Below are positions 55,166 through 64,000 of a stretch of 64,000 nucleotides of DNA, one piece after another. A model generated the notes under the pieces. That model made no database searches. It was given only the letters and a program-made list of their open reading frames with translations, and was not told the DNA's origin. Source of the DNA: Microbacterium sp. GCS4 (GTDB lineage Bacteria; Actinomycetota; Actinomycetes; Actinomycetales; Microbacteriaceae); assembly GCF_001262495.1 (NCBI RefSeq), contig NZ_LGYE01000005.1, positions 151,941 through 215,940 of the forward strand, given 5' to 3'. A program made the translations under genes and the position numbers. Positions within the stretch are counted from its first letter, which is position 1, and each line of letters opens with the position of its first letter.

Positions 55166-56191
55166 TCAGTCGAGGATGCCGGCTTCGCCGAGCAGATCGC
55201 GGAGGCCCGCCCCGTCCTCGGCGCTCACCCAGGGGGCGACGTCGACGGAGTGCGGCTCGCGTCCGGCGCGGCCGCCGGCGAGCACGGCTTCGGCGGGGAG
55301 CAGTCGGCGGATCGCGACCCCGGCGACCGAATCCGGATGCTCCTCCATGAACTCCGAGTAGATCGCCTCGTCGTGCTGGCCGTCGTCACCGATCAGCAGC
55401 CACTTGACGTGCGGGAACTCGGTGGCCAGTCGGCGCAGATTGGTGAGCTTGTGCTCACGACCGCTGCGGAACCAGCGGTCGTGCGTGGGACCCCAGTCGG
55501 TGAGCAGCATGGATCCGGCGGGGAACAGGTGCCGACCGAGGAAGCGTCGCAGAGTGGGGGCCACGTTCCACGCGCCGGTGGAGAGATAGATCATCGGCGC
55601 GCCGGGGTGCTGGCGCAGGAGCTGATCGAGCAGGACCGCCATGCCGGGTACGGGCAGGCGAGCGTGCTCGTCGACCACGAACGAGTTCCAGGCCGCGATG
55701 AACGGGCGGGGGAGCGCCGTGACCATGACGGTGTCGTCCACGTCGGACAGCACGCCGAAGCGCGTGGACTCGGAGACGACGAACGCGGTCGCCTCGACCG
55801 GCTCCTGTCCTTCGACGGAGAACCTGAAGGTCTGCCAGCCGGATTCGAGGTCGGTGTGGATCACGGCATCCACGACGCCGCCGCGATCGGCGACCACGTG
55901 ATGCACCGAGTCCCCGATCTGCACCGTGACCTTCGCGAAGCTGACGGGGATGCCGACGAAGCTCCGCCAGCCGCGCACGCTCGCGGGCTCGCCGTCCTTC
56001 GTACTCCGCTGCGGAGGGACGATCAGGACGCGTCCGAGGACCCGCACCCAGCCGGGCCCGCCGTATCCGGGGAAGGGCAGGATCGTGGCGACGCGTCCGC
56101 GACGGCGCGCGCGGCCCTCCCGCCACACGTGGAAGCGGTGCTCGAGGCGCGCGAACCAGTGGATCCGGGGCGCCAGGGGTGCAGAAGCCAT
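55166..56191 (-). CDS. App1-like phosphatidate phosphatase domain protein (DUF2183)
   Basis: 341 residues. The catalytic motif DVDDTV (DxDxT) in GVLSDVDDTVMVTALPRPF, YLSTGAWNVAP and LIGDDGQHDEAIYSEFMEEHP are DUF2183/App1 signatures, a HAD-type domain linked to phosphatidate dephosphorylation in yeast App1. In bacteria the substrate is not established. It lies 4 bp after the DedA gene on the same strand. Confidence 0.85.
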   Translation of the reverse strand: MASAPLAPRIHWFARLEHRFHVWREGRARRRGRVATILPFPGYGGPGWVRVLGRVLIVPPQRSTKDGEPASVRGWRSFVGIPVSFAKVTVQIGDSVHHVVADRGGVVDAVIHTDLESGWQTFRFSVEGQEPVEATAFVVSESTRFGVLSDVDDTVMVTALPRPFIAAWNSFVVDEHARLPVPGMAVLLDQLLRQHPGAPMIYLSTGAWNVAPTLRRFLGRHLFPAGSMLLTDWGPTHDRWFRSGREHKLTNLRRLATEFPHVKWLLIGDDGQHDEAIYSEFMEEHPDSVAGVAIRRLLPAEAVLAGGRAGREPHSVDVAPWVSAEDGAGLRDLLGEAGILD

Positions 56192-56195
56192 TGCT

Positions 56196-56873
56196 TCAGT
56201 CTTTCACGTCCGCACCGCTCTGCGCGTCGGCCTCGGGGGCATCGATATGCCGGGACTCCAGTCGCGTGAGGAGTTTCTTGCCGAGGAAGACGAGCAGCAG
56301 GAAGAGCGCGATCACGCCGACGAAGATGTACCCCGCGTAGTGCACGCGGTCGACGAGTTCGCGGAAGCTCCCGGCTGCGAGCGAGGTGATGCTCACGTAC
56401 GCGGTCGCCCAGAGCAGGCAGGCCGGGGCTGTCCAGGCGAGGAAGCGGCGATACGAGTAGTGGCTCATTCCGACCGTGAGCGGCACGAGCGAGTGGAGCA
56501 CCGGAAGGAAGCGCGACAGGAAGATAGCGATGCCGCCGCGCCTGGCGAGGTAGTTCTCCGCGCGCACCCAGTTGGTCTCGCCGACGCGGCGACCCACCCA
56601 GGAGCGGCGGATGCGCGGGCCGAGCCATCGACCGAGCCAGAAACCGATGCTCTCGCCGATCAGGGCACCCACCACGACGGCGACCACCATCGCGATGCCC
56701 TCGATCGGATTCGCGACCCCCATGGACGCGATGATCACGACGGTGTCCCCGGGGACGATCAGACCGATCAGGACGCTGGTCTCGAGCATGACCGCGACGC
56801 CCGCGATGAGCGTGCGCGTGACCGGGTCGATCGACTGGATCACGTCGAACAGCCACAGCAGGAGGTCGTCCAC
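56196..56873 (-). CDS. DedA/SNARE-associated family membrane protein
   Basis: 225 residues with several hydrophobic segments. DedA landmarks: IGLIVPGDTVVIIASMG, GALIGESIGFWLGRWLGPRI, and ARRGGIAIFLSRFLPVLHSLVPLTVG with the Arg typical of the family. These proteins act on lipid flipping and membrane homeostasis. GTG 56873 has TAGTCT (56880-56885, minus) 6 nt upstream, so the mRNA is likely leaderless. Confidence 0.92.
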   Translation of the reverse strand: MDDLLLWLFDVIQSIDPVTRTLIAGVAVMLETSVLIGLIVPGDTVVIIASMGVANPIEGIAMVVAVVVGALIGESIGFWLGRWLGPRIRRSWVGRRVGETNWVRAENYLARRGGIAIFLSRFLPVLHSLVPLTVGMSHYSYRRFLAWTAPACLLWATAYVSITSLAAGSFRELVDRVHYAGYIFVGVIALFLLLVFLGKKLLTRLESRHIDAPEADAQSGADVKD

Positions 56874-56914
56874 TCTCCGAGACTACGGGAGTGCCCGCCG
56901 CCTAGGCTGAGAAC
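56874..56914. promoter_or_regulatory. Back-to-back leaderless promoters for DedA and pabB-type genes
   Basis: The starts of the divergent genes are only 41 bp apart. TAGTCT on the minus strand (56880-56885) and TAGGCT on the plus strand (56903-56908) each end 6 nt before a GTG start. The two promoters must share or overlap their -35 regions. Confidence 0.6.
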
Positions 56915-58240
56915 GTGCCAGAGCGTCTCCGCAGCCGCCGCCTCCCGGTCGGTGTCGATCCCGAAGCGGTGTTCCTCGCCCTCGAACGGGTCGCGCCGGA
57001 CGTCTTCTGGCTGGATGCCGGAGCACGGCCCGTCGACGGATGGAGCTACGTGGGCACGGGGGAGCGCGCGGCGTTCCCCGCAGATACCCGGCTGGACTCG
57101 GCGGGCACGGATGCGCCCGTGGAAACGACCCCGCCGTTCCGCGGGGGATGGGTCGGGTGGCAGGACTACGAGAGCGGGGCGCGTGCGGCAGGCGCTCCCG
57201 TGTCGACGACTCATGAACCGCCGGACTCGCCCGGCGGAGCGTGGCTGCGGGTCACGCGTCTGCTCGCGGTGGAGCATGCGACTGGAGCAGCGTGGGTGCT
57301 CGCGTCCGCGGACGACCTCGCCGCCTGGGGAGCTATCGTGGTCGACGCGCGGACGCCGGGGACACCGCCACGCGTTCCCGAGGCGGTGGTCGCGGAGGCC
57401 CGGCACACGCCGTCGGAGTACCGGGACCTCATCGAGCGCTGTCGCGAGCTGATCCGCGCGGGCATCGCGTACCAGCTCTGCCTCACGACGCGCTTCACGG
57501 TTCCGGGCGAGCACGACGCGGTCACGGTCTACCGGCGACTCCGCACTGCCACGCCCGCTCATCACGGCGGCTTCGTGCGCATCGGCGGCCGCTCGCTGCT
57601 CAGCGCCAGCCCCGAGCAGTTCCTGCACGCCGAGGGCGGGATCATCCGCACGCGCCCCATCAAGGGCACACGCCCGCGCGGCGGAGACCCCGCTCAGGAT
57701 GCCGCGCTCGCGTCCGAGCTGGCGAGCGACGAGAAGGAGCGCGCCGAGAACGTCATGATCGTCGATCTGATGCGCAACGACCTCTCCCGCGTGTGCGAAC
57801 CCGGGTCGATCCGCGTCGAGGCGCTCTGGGCGGTCGAGACGTACCCCGCTGTGCACCAGCTGGTCAGCACGGTCAGCGGCGAACTGTCGGCGGGGGCGGA
57901 CGTCGGAGCGGTGTTCGCGGCGACATTCCCCGCCGGCAGCATGACCGGCGCTCCCAAGCTCTCGGCCATGACCCGTCTGCACGAGCTCGAAGGCGGTCCT
58001 CGAGGTGTCTACGCGGGATGCTTCGGGTTCATCGGCGACCAGGGCCAACTCGACCTCGCGATGGTCATCCGCAGCATCCTCGTCGACGACGCACGGGCCG
58101 TGGTCGGTGCCGGGGGCGGGATCACCTGGCGCTCGGTCGCGGCATCCGAGGTCGCGGAAGTCGCCACCAAGGCCCGTGCACCCCTCGCCGCCCTGGGCGC
58201 GGACACGCCTGTGGCCTGGGCTTCCGATATCCTGAACTGA
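56915..58240 (+). CDS. pabB: Chorismate-binding enzyme, aminodeoxychorismate synthase component I type
   Basis: 441-residue member of the anthranilate/aminodeoxychorismate/isochorismate synthase family. PIKGT at 248-252 has the Lys250 that marks PabB (TrpE has Ala there). Further blocks: LMRNDLSRVC, PAGSMTGAPK, and GCFGFIGDQGQLDLAMVIR. It would make 4-amino-4-deoxychorismate for folate with a separate PabA, not present in the window. GTG 56915 sits 6 nt after TAGGCT, indicating a leaderless mRNA. Confidence 0.88.
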   Translation: MPERLRSRRLPVGVDPEAVFLALERVAPDVFWLDAGARPVDGWSYVGTGERAAFPADTRLDSAGTDAPVETTPPFRGGWVGWQDYESGARAAGAPVSTTHEPPDSPGGAWLRVTRLLAVEHATGAAWVLASADDLAAWGAIVVDARTPGTPPRVPEAVVAEARHTPSEYRDLIERCRELIRAGIAYQLCLTTRFTVPGEHDAVTVYRRLRTATPAHHGGFVRIGGRSLLSASPEQFLHAEGGIIRTRPIKGTRPRGGDPAQDAALASELASDEKERAENVMIVDLMRNDLSRVCEPGSIRVEALWAVETYPAVHQLVSTVSGELSAGADVGAVFAATFPAGSMTGAPKLSAMTRLHELEGGPRGVYAGCFGFIGDQGQLDLAMVIRSILVDDARAVVGAGGGITWRSVAASEVAEVATKARAPLAALGADTPVAWASDILN

Positions 58241-58264
58241 TCCCCTTTTCCCTCCAGATTGGTC

Positions 58265-60847
58265 GTGCGTTCGTTGTCTGAGAACCTGTCCACCTCTCCC
58301 GTCGACGAGGAGACCTCCTCGACGCACGCCATCCAGGCCAAGTGGCAGAAGTACTGGGCGGAGAACGGCACGTTCCTCACGGGCGGCGACGAGGACAAGC
58401 GGCCGCGGCGCTACGTGCTCGCGATGTTCCCGTATCCCTCCGGCGATCTGCACATGGGGCACGCGGAGAACTACCTGTACTCCGACATCGTGGCGCGCTT
58501 CTGGCGGCACCGCGGTCACAACGTCCTCAACCCCATCGGGTGGGACTCGTTCGGACTGCCCGCCGAGAACGCGGCGATCCGCCAGGGTGCCGACCCGCGC
58601 GAGTGGACCTATCAGAACATCGCGCAGCAGAAGGTCGGCTTCGAGCAGTACGGCGTCTCCTTCGACTGGAGCCGCGTGTTGCACACGTCCGACCCCGAGT
58701 ACTACCACTGGAACCAGTGGCTGTTCCTCAAGCTGTACGAGCGCGGCCTGGCCTACCGCAAGAAGAGCCCGGTCAACTGGTGCCCCAACGACCAGACCGT
58801 GCTCGCGAACGAGCAGGTCGTCGACGGGCGCTGCGACCGCTGCGGCGCCGAGGTCGTGAAGAAGAAGCTGACTCAGTGGTACTTCCGCATCACGGACTAC
58901 GCAGACCGCCTGCTCGACGACCTGAACCAGCTCGAGGGCCGCTGGCCGCACAAGGTGCTGCAGATGCAGCGCAACTGGATCGGCCGCTCGGTCGGCGCCG
59001 ACGTGGACTTCCGCATCGAGGGCCGGGACGAGCCCGTGACCGTGTTCTCCACGCGTCCTGACACTTTGCACGGAGCCACGTTCTTCGTCGTCGCGCCGGA
59101 CGGCGACCTCGCCGCCGAGATCGCCGCCGACGCTCCGGATGCCGTGCGCGAGCGCTTCGCCGCGTATCTGGCCGATGTGCAGAAGACCACCGACATCGAT
59201 CGCCAGTCGACCGACCGTCCGAAGACGGGCGTGTTCCTGGAGCGCTACGCGATCAACCCGGTCAACGGCGAGAAGCTGCCGATCTGGGCCGCCGACTACG
59301 TGCTCGCCGACTACGGTCACGGCGCGGTCATGGCCGTGCCCGCGCATGACCAGCGCGACCTCGACTTCGCCCGGGCCTTTGACCTGCCGGTCAAGGTCGT
59401 CGTGGACACGACCGCGCCGATCACCGGCGCGATGCCCGTGATCGAGGTCGATGAGGACGGCGTGCCGATCGACATCGAGGCCGCGCTCGACGAGCAGAAC
59501 CCGGCATCCACCGGCATCGCCCTCACGGGAGACGGGCGCATGATCAACTCGGGTCCGCTGAACGGACTGTCCAAGCGCAACGCGATCGCCCGTGCGATCG
59601 AGCAGCTGCAGGCGTCCGGCACGGGTCGCGCCGCGAAGAACTACCGCCTGCGCGACTGGCTGATCTCCCGCCAGCGGTTCTGGGGCACGCCGATCCCGAT
59701 GCTGCACGCCGAGGACGGATCGATCATTCCCGTCACCGAGGACAAGCTGCCGGTGAGGCTGCCGAGCGTCGAAGGCCTCGACCTCAAGCCCAAGGGCACG
59801 TCGCCGCTGGGCGGTGCCGAGAGCTGGGTGCGCACCGTCGACCCCGGCTCCGGAGAGCCCGTGCTGCGCGATCCCGACACGATGGACACCTTCGTCGACA
59901 GCTCGTGGTACTTCCTGCGCTTCCTGACGCCGAACAGCGACACCATGGCGTTCGATCCGGCCGAGGCCGCTCGCTGGGCGCCGGTGGACTCGTACATCGG
60001 CGGCGTCGAGCATGCGATCCTGCACCTGCTGTACGCGCGGTTCATCACCAAAGTCCTGTTCGACATGGGGCTGATCGACTTCACCGAGCCGTTCTCGAAC
60101 CTCATCAACCAGGGCATGGTCCTGCTCGACGGACAGAAGATGTCGAAGAGCAAGGGCAATCTGGTGCTGTTCCAGGAGGAGCTCGACGCGCACGGCGCCG
60201 ACGCGCTGCGCGTGGGGCTGGCGTTCGCCGGTCCGGTCGAGGACGACAAGGACTGGGCGGACGTGTCGACCACCGGTGCCCAGAAGTTCCTGTCGCGTGC
60301 TCTGCGCATCGCGCACGAGGTCACGAGCGATGTCGACGTGGTGTTCGACGGAGGAGACGCGGCACTGCGCCGCGCCACGCACAAGCTGCTGGCGGAGGCG
60401 CCCGGGCTGGTCGAGCAGACGAAGTTCAACGTGCTGGTCGCGCGCCTGATGGAGCTCGTCAACGTGACCCGCAAGACGATCGACGGAGCCGGCGGGACGG
60501 GCGACCCCGCGGTTCGTGAGGCCATCGAGACGGTCGCCGTCATGCTCGACCTGATCGCTCCGCACACCGCGGAGGAGATGTGGGAGGTGCTCGGTCACGA
60601 GCCCTCGGTCGGACTCGTGACCTGGCGTTCGGCCGACCCGGTGCTGCTCGTCGAGGACTCCGTCACCGCGGTCGTGCAGGTGGGCGGCAAGGTGCGGGCG
60701 CAGCTCGAGGTGCCGGCGCGCATCGGCGAAGCGGAGCTCGAGGCCCTGGCCCGCGCCGATGAGCGCGTCATCCGATCGATCGGCGACCGCGAGATCGTCA
60801 AGGTCGTCGTGCGCGCGCCGAAGATCGTCAGCATCGTCGTCAAGTAG
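58265..60847 (+). CDS. leuS: Leucine--tRNA ligase
   Basis: About 860-residue class Ia synthetase. HIGH-type HMGH in [17 protein letters not shown], the zinc-region [22 protein letters not shown], an editing domain with [21 protein letters not shown], and [10 protein letters not shown]. The start is uncertain: TTG 58259, GTG 58265 and TTG 58274 are possible and none has a clear ribosome site; I give GTG 58265. The -10-like TATCCT (58228-58233) lies inside the pabB end. No T-box is seen. Confidence 0.95.
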   Translation: MRSLSENLSTSPVDEETSSTHAIQAKWQKYWAENGTFLTGGDEDKRPRRYVLAMFPYPSGDLHMGHAENYLYSDIVARFWRHRGHNVLNPIGWDSFGLPAENAAIRQGADPREWTYQNIAQQKVGFEQYGVSFDWSRVLHTSDPEYYHWNQWLFLKLYERGLAYRKKSPVNWCPNDQTVLANEQVVDGRCDRCGAEVVKKKLTQWYFRITDYADRLLDDLNQLEGRWPHKVLQMQRNWIGRSVGADVDFRIEGRDEPVTVFSTRPDTLHGATFFVVAPDGDLAAEIAADAPDAVRERFAAYLADVQKTTDIDRQSTDRPKTGVFLERYAINPVNGEKLPIWAADYVLADYGHGAVMAVPAHDQRDLDFARAFDLPVKVVVDTTAPITGAMPVIEVDEDGVPIDIEAALDEQNPASTGIALTGDGRMINSGPLNGLSKRNAIARAIEQLQASGTGRAAKNYRLRDWLISRQRFWGTPIPMLHAEDGSIIPVTEDKLPVRLPSVEGLDLKPKGTSPLGGAESWVRTVDPGSGEPVLRDPDTMDTFVDSSWYFLRFLTPNSDTMAFDPAEAARWAPVDSYIGGVEHAILHLLYARFITKVLFDMGLIDFTEPFSNLINQGMVLLDGQKMSKSKGNLVLFQEELDAHGADALRVGLAFAGPVEDDKDWADVSTTGAQKFLSRALRIAHEVTSDVDVVFDGGDAALRRATHKLLAEAPGLVEQTKFNVLVARLMELVNVTRKTIDGAGGTGDPAVREAIETVAVMLDLIAPHTAEEMWEVLGHEPSVGLVTWRSADPVLLVEDSVTAVVQVGGKVRAQLEVPARIGEAELEALARADERVIRSIGDREIVKVVVRAPKIVSIVVK

Positions 60848-60854
60848 TCGAGAC

Positions 60855-60886
60855 GTGCAGGGGCGGTCGCGCGACTGCCCCTGCAC
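60855..60886 (+). terminator. Hairpin after leuS
   Basis: Two 15-nt arms (60855-60869, 60872-60886) pair with one G-T wobble and leave a very short CG turn. There is no U-run. It is placed 7 nt after the leuS stop, so terminator or processing hairpin. Confidence 0.65.
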
Positions 60887-60977
60887 AGTCGCCCCGGAGT
60901 CGCGGGTTCTGCACCGCTCATGGCGGCTGGGGGAGCGCGGCGCGGGTGTCGTCCGGAGACCCTCCTAACGTGGCGGG

Positions 60978-61601
60978 ATGCCGGATGACGACGCCTCTCC
61001 ACCCGTACCCGCGCACGCACCCGCCCACGCACCGCGCCGCCTGCGGCTGAGCATCGGCGCCGCCGTCGTGGTGGCGCTGATCGTGCTGTCCTGTGCGGTC
61101 GGCCTCGGTCTTCTGCGCGGGCAGGCGGCACCGGTCGAGTCGATCCCGCTGTCGACCCAAGGGGCAACGGTCGAGGGCTCCGGGCAGCTCTACGTGCACG
61201 TCCTCGGGGCGGTCGAGAGTCCCGGGCTGTACGTCCTCACGCCCGACGCCCGTCTCGTGGACGCCGTCGGGGCGGCGGGTGGCACGCGCGACGACGCCGA
61301 TCTCGCGGCCGTGAACCTCGCCCGGGTCCTGACCGACGGCGAGCAGGTGGTCGTGCCGGTGATCGGCGCGGCGGGTGCCGCGACAGAAGGTGCGGCGACG
61401 GTGGACGACGGACTCGTCGACCTCAACACGGCTGACCAGGCCGCCCTCGAGGCGCTTCCGCGCATCGGTCCTGCGCTCGCTCAGCGCATTCTCGACTGGC
61501 GGGAGGAGAACGGTGGCTTCCGCGCCGTCGACGATCTCCTCGGGGTGCCGGGGATCGGAGAGAAGCTGCTGGCCGGCATCCGCGACGGGGTCCGCGTGTG
61601 A
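60978..61601 (+). CDS. comEA: Competence protein ComEA
   Basis: 207 residues. One N-terminal membrane helix (IGAAVVVALIVLSCAVGLGL), an SLBB domain (YVHVLGAVESPGLYVL), and a C-terminal helix-hairpin-helix pair (LVDLNTADQAALEALPRIG, LLGVPGIGEKLLAG) that binds DNA during uptake. A TAACGT -10 (60966-60971) ends 6 nt before ATG 60978, so it is probably leaderless. It overlaps comEC by 4 bp. Confidence 0.94.
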   Translation: MPDDDASPPVPAHAPAHAPRRLRLSIGAAVVVALIVLSCAVGLGLLRGQAAPVESIPLSTQGATVEGSGQLYVHVLGAVESPGLYVLTPDARLVDAVGAAGGTRDDADLAAVNLARVLTDGEQVVVPVIGAAGAATEGAATVDDGLVDLNTADQAALEALPRIGPALAQRILDWREENGGFRAVDDLLGVPGIGEKLLAGIRDGVRV

Positions 61602-63886
61602 CGCGGGACCTGCGGCTGCTGCCGATCGCTGGAGGCGCGTGGGTGGCCGCGCTGATCTGCGTCTTCGCTCCGGGGGTGGCGTGGGGATGCGTCGGCGGGG
61701 GGATCGTGGGGGCGGGCATCTGCGGATGGGCGCTCACGCGCCGACCCTCGAGCGCTGCGGTGTGGGGCGTGCTGCTCGTGCTCTGCGCGGCCGGCGCCGC
61801 AGTGTCGGTCAGCGCGGCTTTCGCGGGTCCGGGACGCGAGGACGCCGCGTCCTGGAGTGGGCGGGTCGTCGAGGCGACCGCCGAGATCACCTCGTCGGCA
61901 TCGATCGGTCAGGACGGTCGGCTCTGGGTGGAGGTGGCCCTGACGGCGATCGGCCCACCAGGAGAGGTGCGTGCGGCGTCCGCGCCGGCGCGGATCGGCA
62001 TCGAGCCCGGAGAGGGGTTCGATCTCGGGGCGTCGATGCGCGTCACAGGGGAGGCTGAGGCGACGAACGCGGGAGAGCGGTCGGCGCTGATCGTGTTCGC
62101 GAGTGCGGCCTCGGTCGAGCGTCCCGCCTCCGGGGTGTTCTCGGTCGCGGCGGGCCTGCGCCTCGCGTTCGTCGAGCGTTCGCTCCGTCTGCCCTCGCCG
62201 GGGTCGGCGCTGCTGCCCGGGCTCGCCGTGGGCGACACCCGCGCCGTACCGACGGAACTGAACGATGCGATGCGCACCAGTGGTCTCAGCCACCTCACCG
62301 CGGTGAGCGGGGCGAACTGCGCGATCGTCGTCGGCGCCGTGTTCTGGCTCGCCGCGCTGTGAGGGGCGAGCCGATGGATTCGAGTCGTGCTCGCCGCGCT
62401 GGCTCTCGGGGGCTTCGTCGTACTCGTCACGCCCGAGCCGAGCGTGATCCGTGCGGGAGTGATGGCAGGGGTCGCGATGCTCACGATCCTTCTCGGCCGT
62501 CCCAGCGCGGGTGCGGGGATGCTCGCGCTCAGCGCGACCGGCATCCTCATCGCGGACCCGTGGCTGGCCGCGACACCGGGCTTCGCCCTCTCGGTCGTGG
62601 CCTCGGGCGCTCTCATCCTCCTCGCGCCGCTGCTCGCACGAGGACTGGCTCGATGGATGCCGCAACCTCTGGCCCTCGCTCTGGCCGTGCCGGTCGCGGC
62701 GCAGTCGGCCTGCGGGCCGATCCTCGCTCTCTTCGCCGAGCAGCAGTCCCTCGTGGGCGTGGCCGCCAACCTGCTCGCGGCGCCTGCCGCCCCGATCGCG
62801 ACCGTGATCGGTCTCCTCGCGTGTCTCGCCGCACCCGTGCCGCCGCTCGCCGATCTTCTGGCGGCATCCGCCTGGCTCCCCGCGGCCTGGATCGCTACGA
62901 CGGCCGAGGTGGCGGCGAGCCTTCCCTTCGCCGAGGTGCTCGTGCCGCCCGGTCTGCTGACGGCCGCCGTCGTCGCCGTGGTGAGCGCGGCGGTCGCGGT
63001 CGTCCTCGCCGGGGGCCTGCGGCGGTTTCCGATCGTCCGTGCGGCCGCGGCGTCCGTGCTGTCCGTGACGCTCGCTCTCGGGGCGGCGCACCTCGTGCTC
63101 TCGGGGCCGCTGTCGACCATGACGACGCCGTCCGGATGGGCGATCGCGATGTGCGACATCGGGCAGGGGGATGCCGTGGTGGTGCGCTCGACACAGCGCA
63201 TCGCGTTGATCGACACCGGACCGGACCCCGCGCCGCTCGACTCGTGCCTGAGAGCCTTGGGCGTCGACCGTATCGACCTGCTCGTGCTCACCCATTTCGA
63301 CCTCGATCACGTGGGCGGGGTCGACGCGGTGCAGGGCCGAGTCGACGTCGTCCTGCATGGGCCGCCGGGAGAGTCGGCCGATCAGGAGATCCTCGCGCGG
63401 TTGGCGGACGGTGGGGCGAAGATCGAGGAGGGCGCGGTGGGCGTACGCGGGACACTCGGCGAGGCCGAGTGGCGAGTGCTGTGGCCGGCGCGGGACGAGC
63501 GCGCCTTCGCGCCGGGAAACGACCTCAGCGTGGTCGTCGAGTTCGAGAGCGGCGGGGTTCCCCGCTCGCTGTTCCTCGGAGACCTGTCGGCGGAGCCTCA
63601 GGCCGTGCTGCTGCGGTCGGGGCGGGTCGATGGTGCGTACCCGGTCGTCAAGGTCTCGCATCACGGCAGTGGCGATCAGGATCCGGAGCTGTACGCCCGA
63701 ATCACGGCGGCGGTGGGTCTCATCGGGGTCGGCGCGGACAACGACTACGGACACCCTCGGGCGGATGCGCTGGCCATGCTCGCTGCAGCCGGGACGGCAG
63801 CGTTGCGTACCGATCAGCAAGGTCGGGTGCTCGTCGGAGAGAGGGAGGGGAAGTTGGAGGTCTGGACCGAGCGTGCATCGCCCTGA
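61598..63886 (+). pseudogene. comEC: ComEC/Rec2 DNA-uptake channel gene interrupted by an in-frame TGA
   Basis: Reading in one frame from GTG 61598 gives the N-terminal 254 residues, including the conserved LSHLTAVSGANCAIVVG core of the competence channel. TGA follows at 62360-62362, and the same frame then continues for 508 codons (channel helices, then a metallo-beta-lactamase-like domain with THFDLDHVGG) to 63886. Residues around the stop (FWLAAL*GASRWIRV) align smoothly, so one base substitution, not a frameshift, explains it. Causes could be real loss, sequencing error, or two pieces: GTG 62387 could restart the second half. Confidence 0.85.
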
Positions 63887-63950
63887 TATCGGACGCTGCT
63901 CTGTGCTGGCATTCCGTTCGAGTTTCGAAGATTTGTTCTAGACTGGGGGC
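63887..63950 (+). promoter_or_regulatory. Promoter of the gene entering the right edge
   Basis: TTCGAG (63917-63922), a 16-bp spacer and TAGACT (63939-63944), which ends 6 nt before ATG 63951. This is one of the clearest leaderless-type starts in the window. Confidence 0.6.
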
Positions 63951-64000
63951 ATGTCGAATCCGCATCTTCTCCCCCTTCTGGAGGCCGTTCAGCGCCTCGA
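63951..64000 (+). CDS. Start of a gene running off the window
   Basis: The frame from ATG 63951 is open to the edge (MSNPHLLPLLEAVQRLE). The TAGACT -10 six nt upstream supports the start. Sixteen or so residues are too few to assign a family. Confidence 0.5.
   Translation, partial: MSNPHLLPLLEAVQRL

Noticed and set aside
56840..60886. A 1348-codon open frame on the minus strand across pabB and leuS
   Set aside because: It lies antisense to two clear enzyme genes, has low-complexity Arg/His/Gly-rich content and no recognisable domain; long antisense frames are expected at this GC content.
62357..62390. Selenocysteine or programmed frameshift at the comEC stop
   Set aside because: No convincing recoding hairpin was seen after the TGA, ComEC is not a known selenoprotein, and the frame is the same on both sides so no frameshift is needed.

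Overview
The window is 64 kb of very GC-rich, densely packed actinobacterial chromosome. I infer Microbacteriaceae, most like Microbacterium. The reasons are the ileS-folC-DUF4233-ndk and rne-rplU-rpmA-obg-proB-proA-nadD-rsfS gene orders, an actinobacterial ileS T-box, a large RNase E/G with an acidic N-terminal extension, many GTG starts, ATGA/GTGA stop-start overlaps, and many probable leaderless genes. No species call is possible from sequence alone. I see no phage, insertion sequence, CRISPR array or rRNA. One tRNA, Ala(GGC), is present.

Layout. 1-5.6 kb: partial M3 peptidase (dcp-like) and its LysR neighbour, divergent from tdh-kbl (threonine to glycine plus acetyl-CoA), then an ArsR-like regulator with a TTTGCAA-repeat promoter. 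5.6-8.2 kb: valS. 8.3-13.3 kb: a peptide/nickel-family ABC importer with a double ATPase. 13.3-20.5 kb: pentapeptide-repeat protein, T-box-controlled ileS, folC, a small membrane protein, ndk, VKOR. 20.8-31.6 kb: rne, ribosomal proteins L21 and L27, obg, proB, proA, nadD, rsfS and small proteins. 31.6-41.3 kb: a second peptide ABC importer combined with an M19-like dipeptidase, an M24-fold hydrolase that has lost metal ligands, an S33-like hydrolase and a double-length Lrp/AsnC regulator. 41.3-48.4 kb: AI-2E-type membrane protein, then a catabolic module (GlpK-like kinase, FAD oxidoreductase, APC permease) with a GntR/HutC regulator and a palindromic operator. 48.4-49.7 kb: a putative Zur-controlled divergent pair, cysteine-free L36 and a COG0523-like protein lacking its P-loop. 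49.7-58.2 kb: tRNA-Ala, flavoprotein, membrane proteins, GH3 enzyme, App1-like and DedA-like proteins, pabB-type enzyme. 58.2-64 kb: leuS, comEA, and a comEC gene interrupted by an in-frame TGA.

The most notable signals are: (1) at least fourteen starts placed 6-7 nt after a TANNNT-like -10 hexamer, implying widespread leaderless transcripts and settling several start codons; (2) the GlpK-like/FAD/APC/GntR module, whose kinase lacks the glycerol-binding Arg; (3) the peptide-use operon with an M24 protein missing three of five metal ligands; (4) the Zur-box pair with a P-loop-less COG0523 protein; (5) an in-frame stop in comEC; (6) a dispersed repeat lying in frame inside ileS. All functions are inferred from sequence features and family knowledge; no database search was run.
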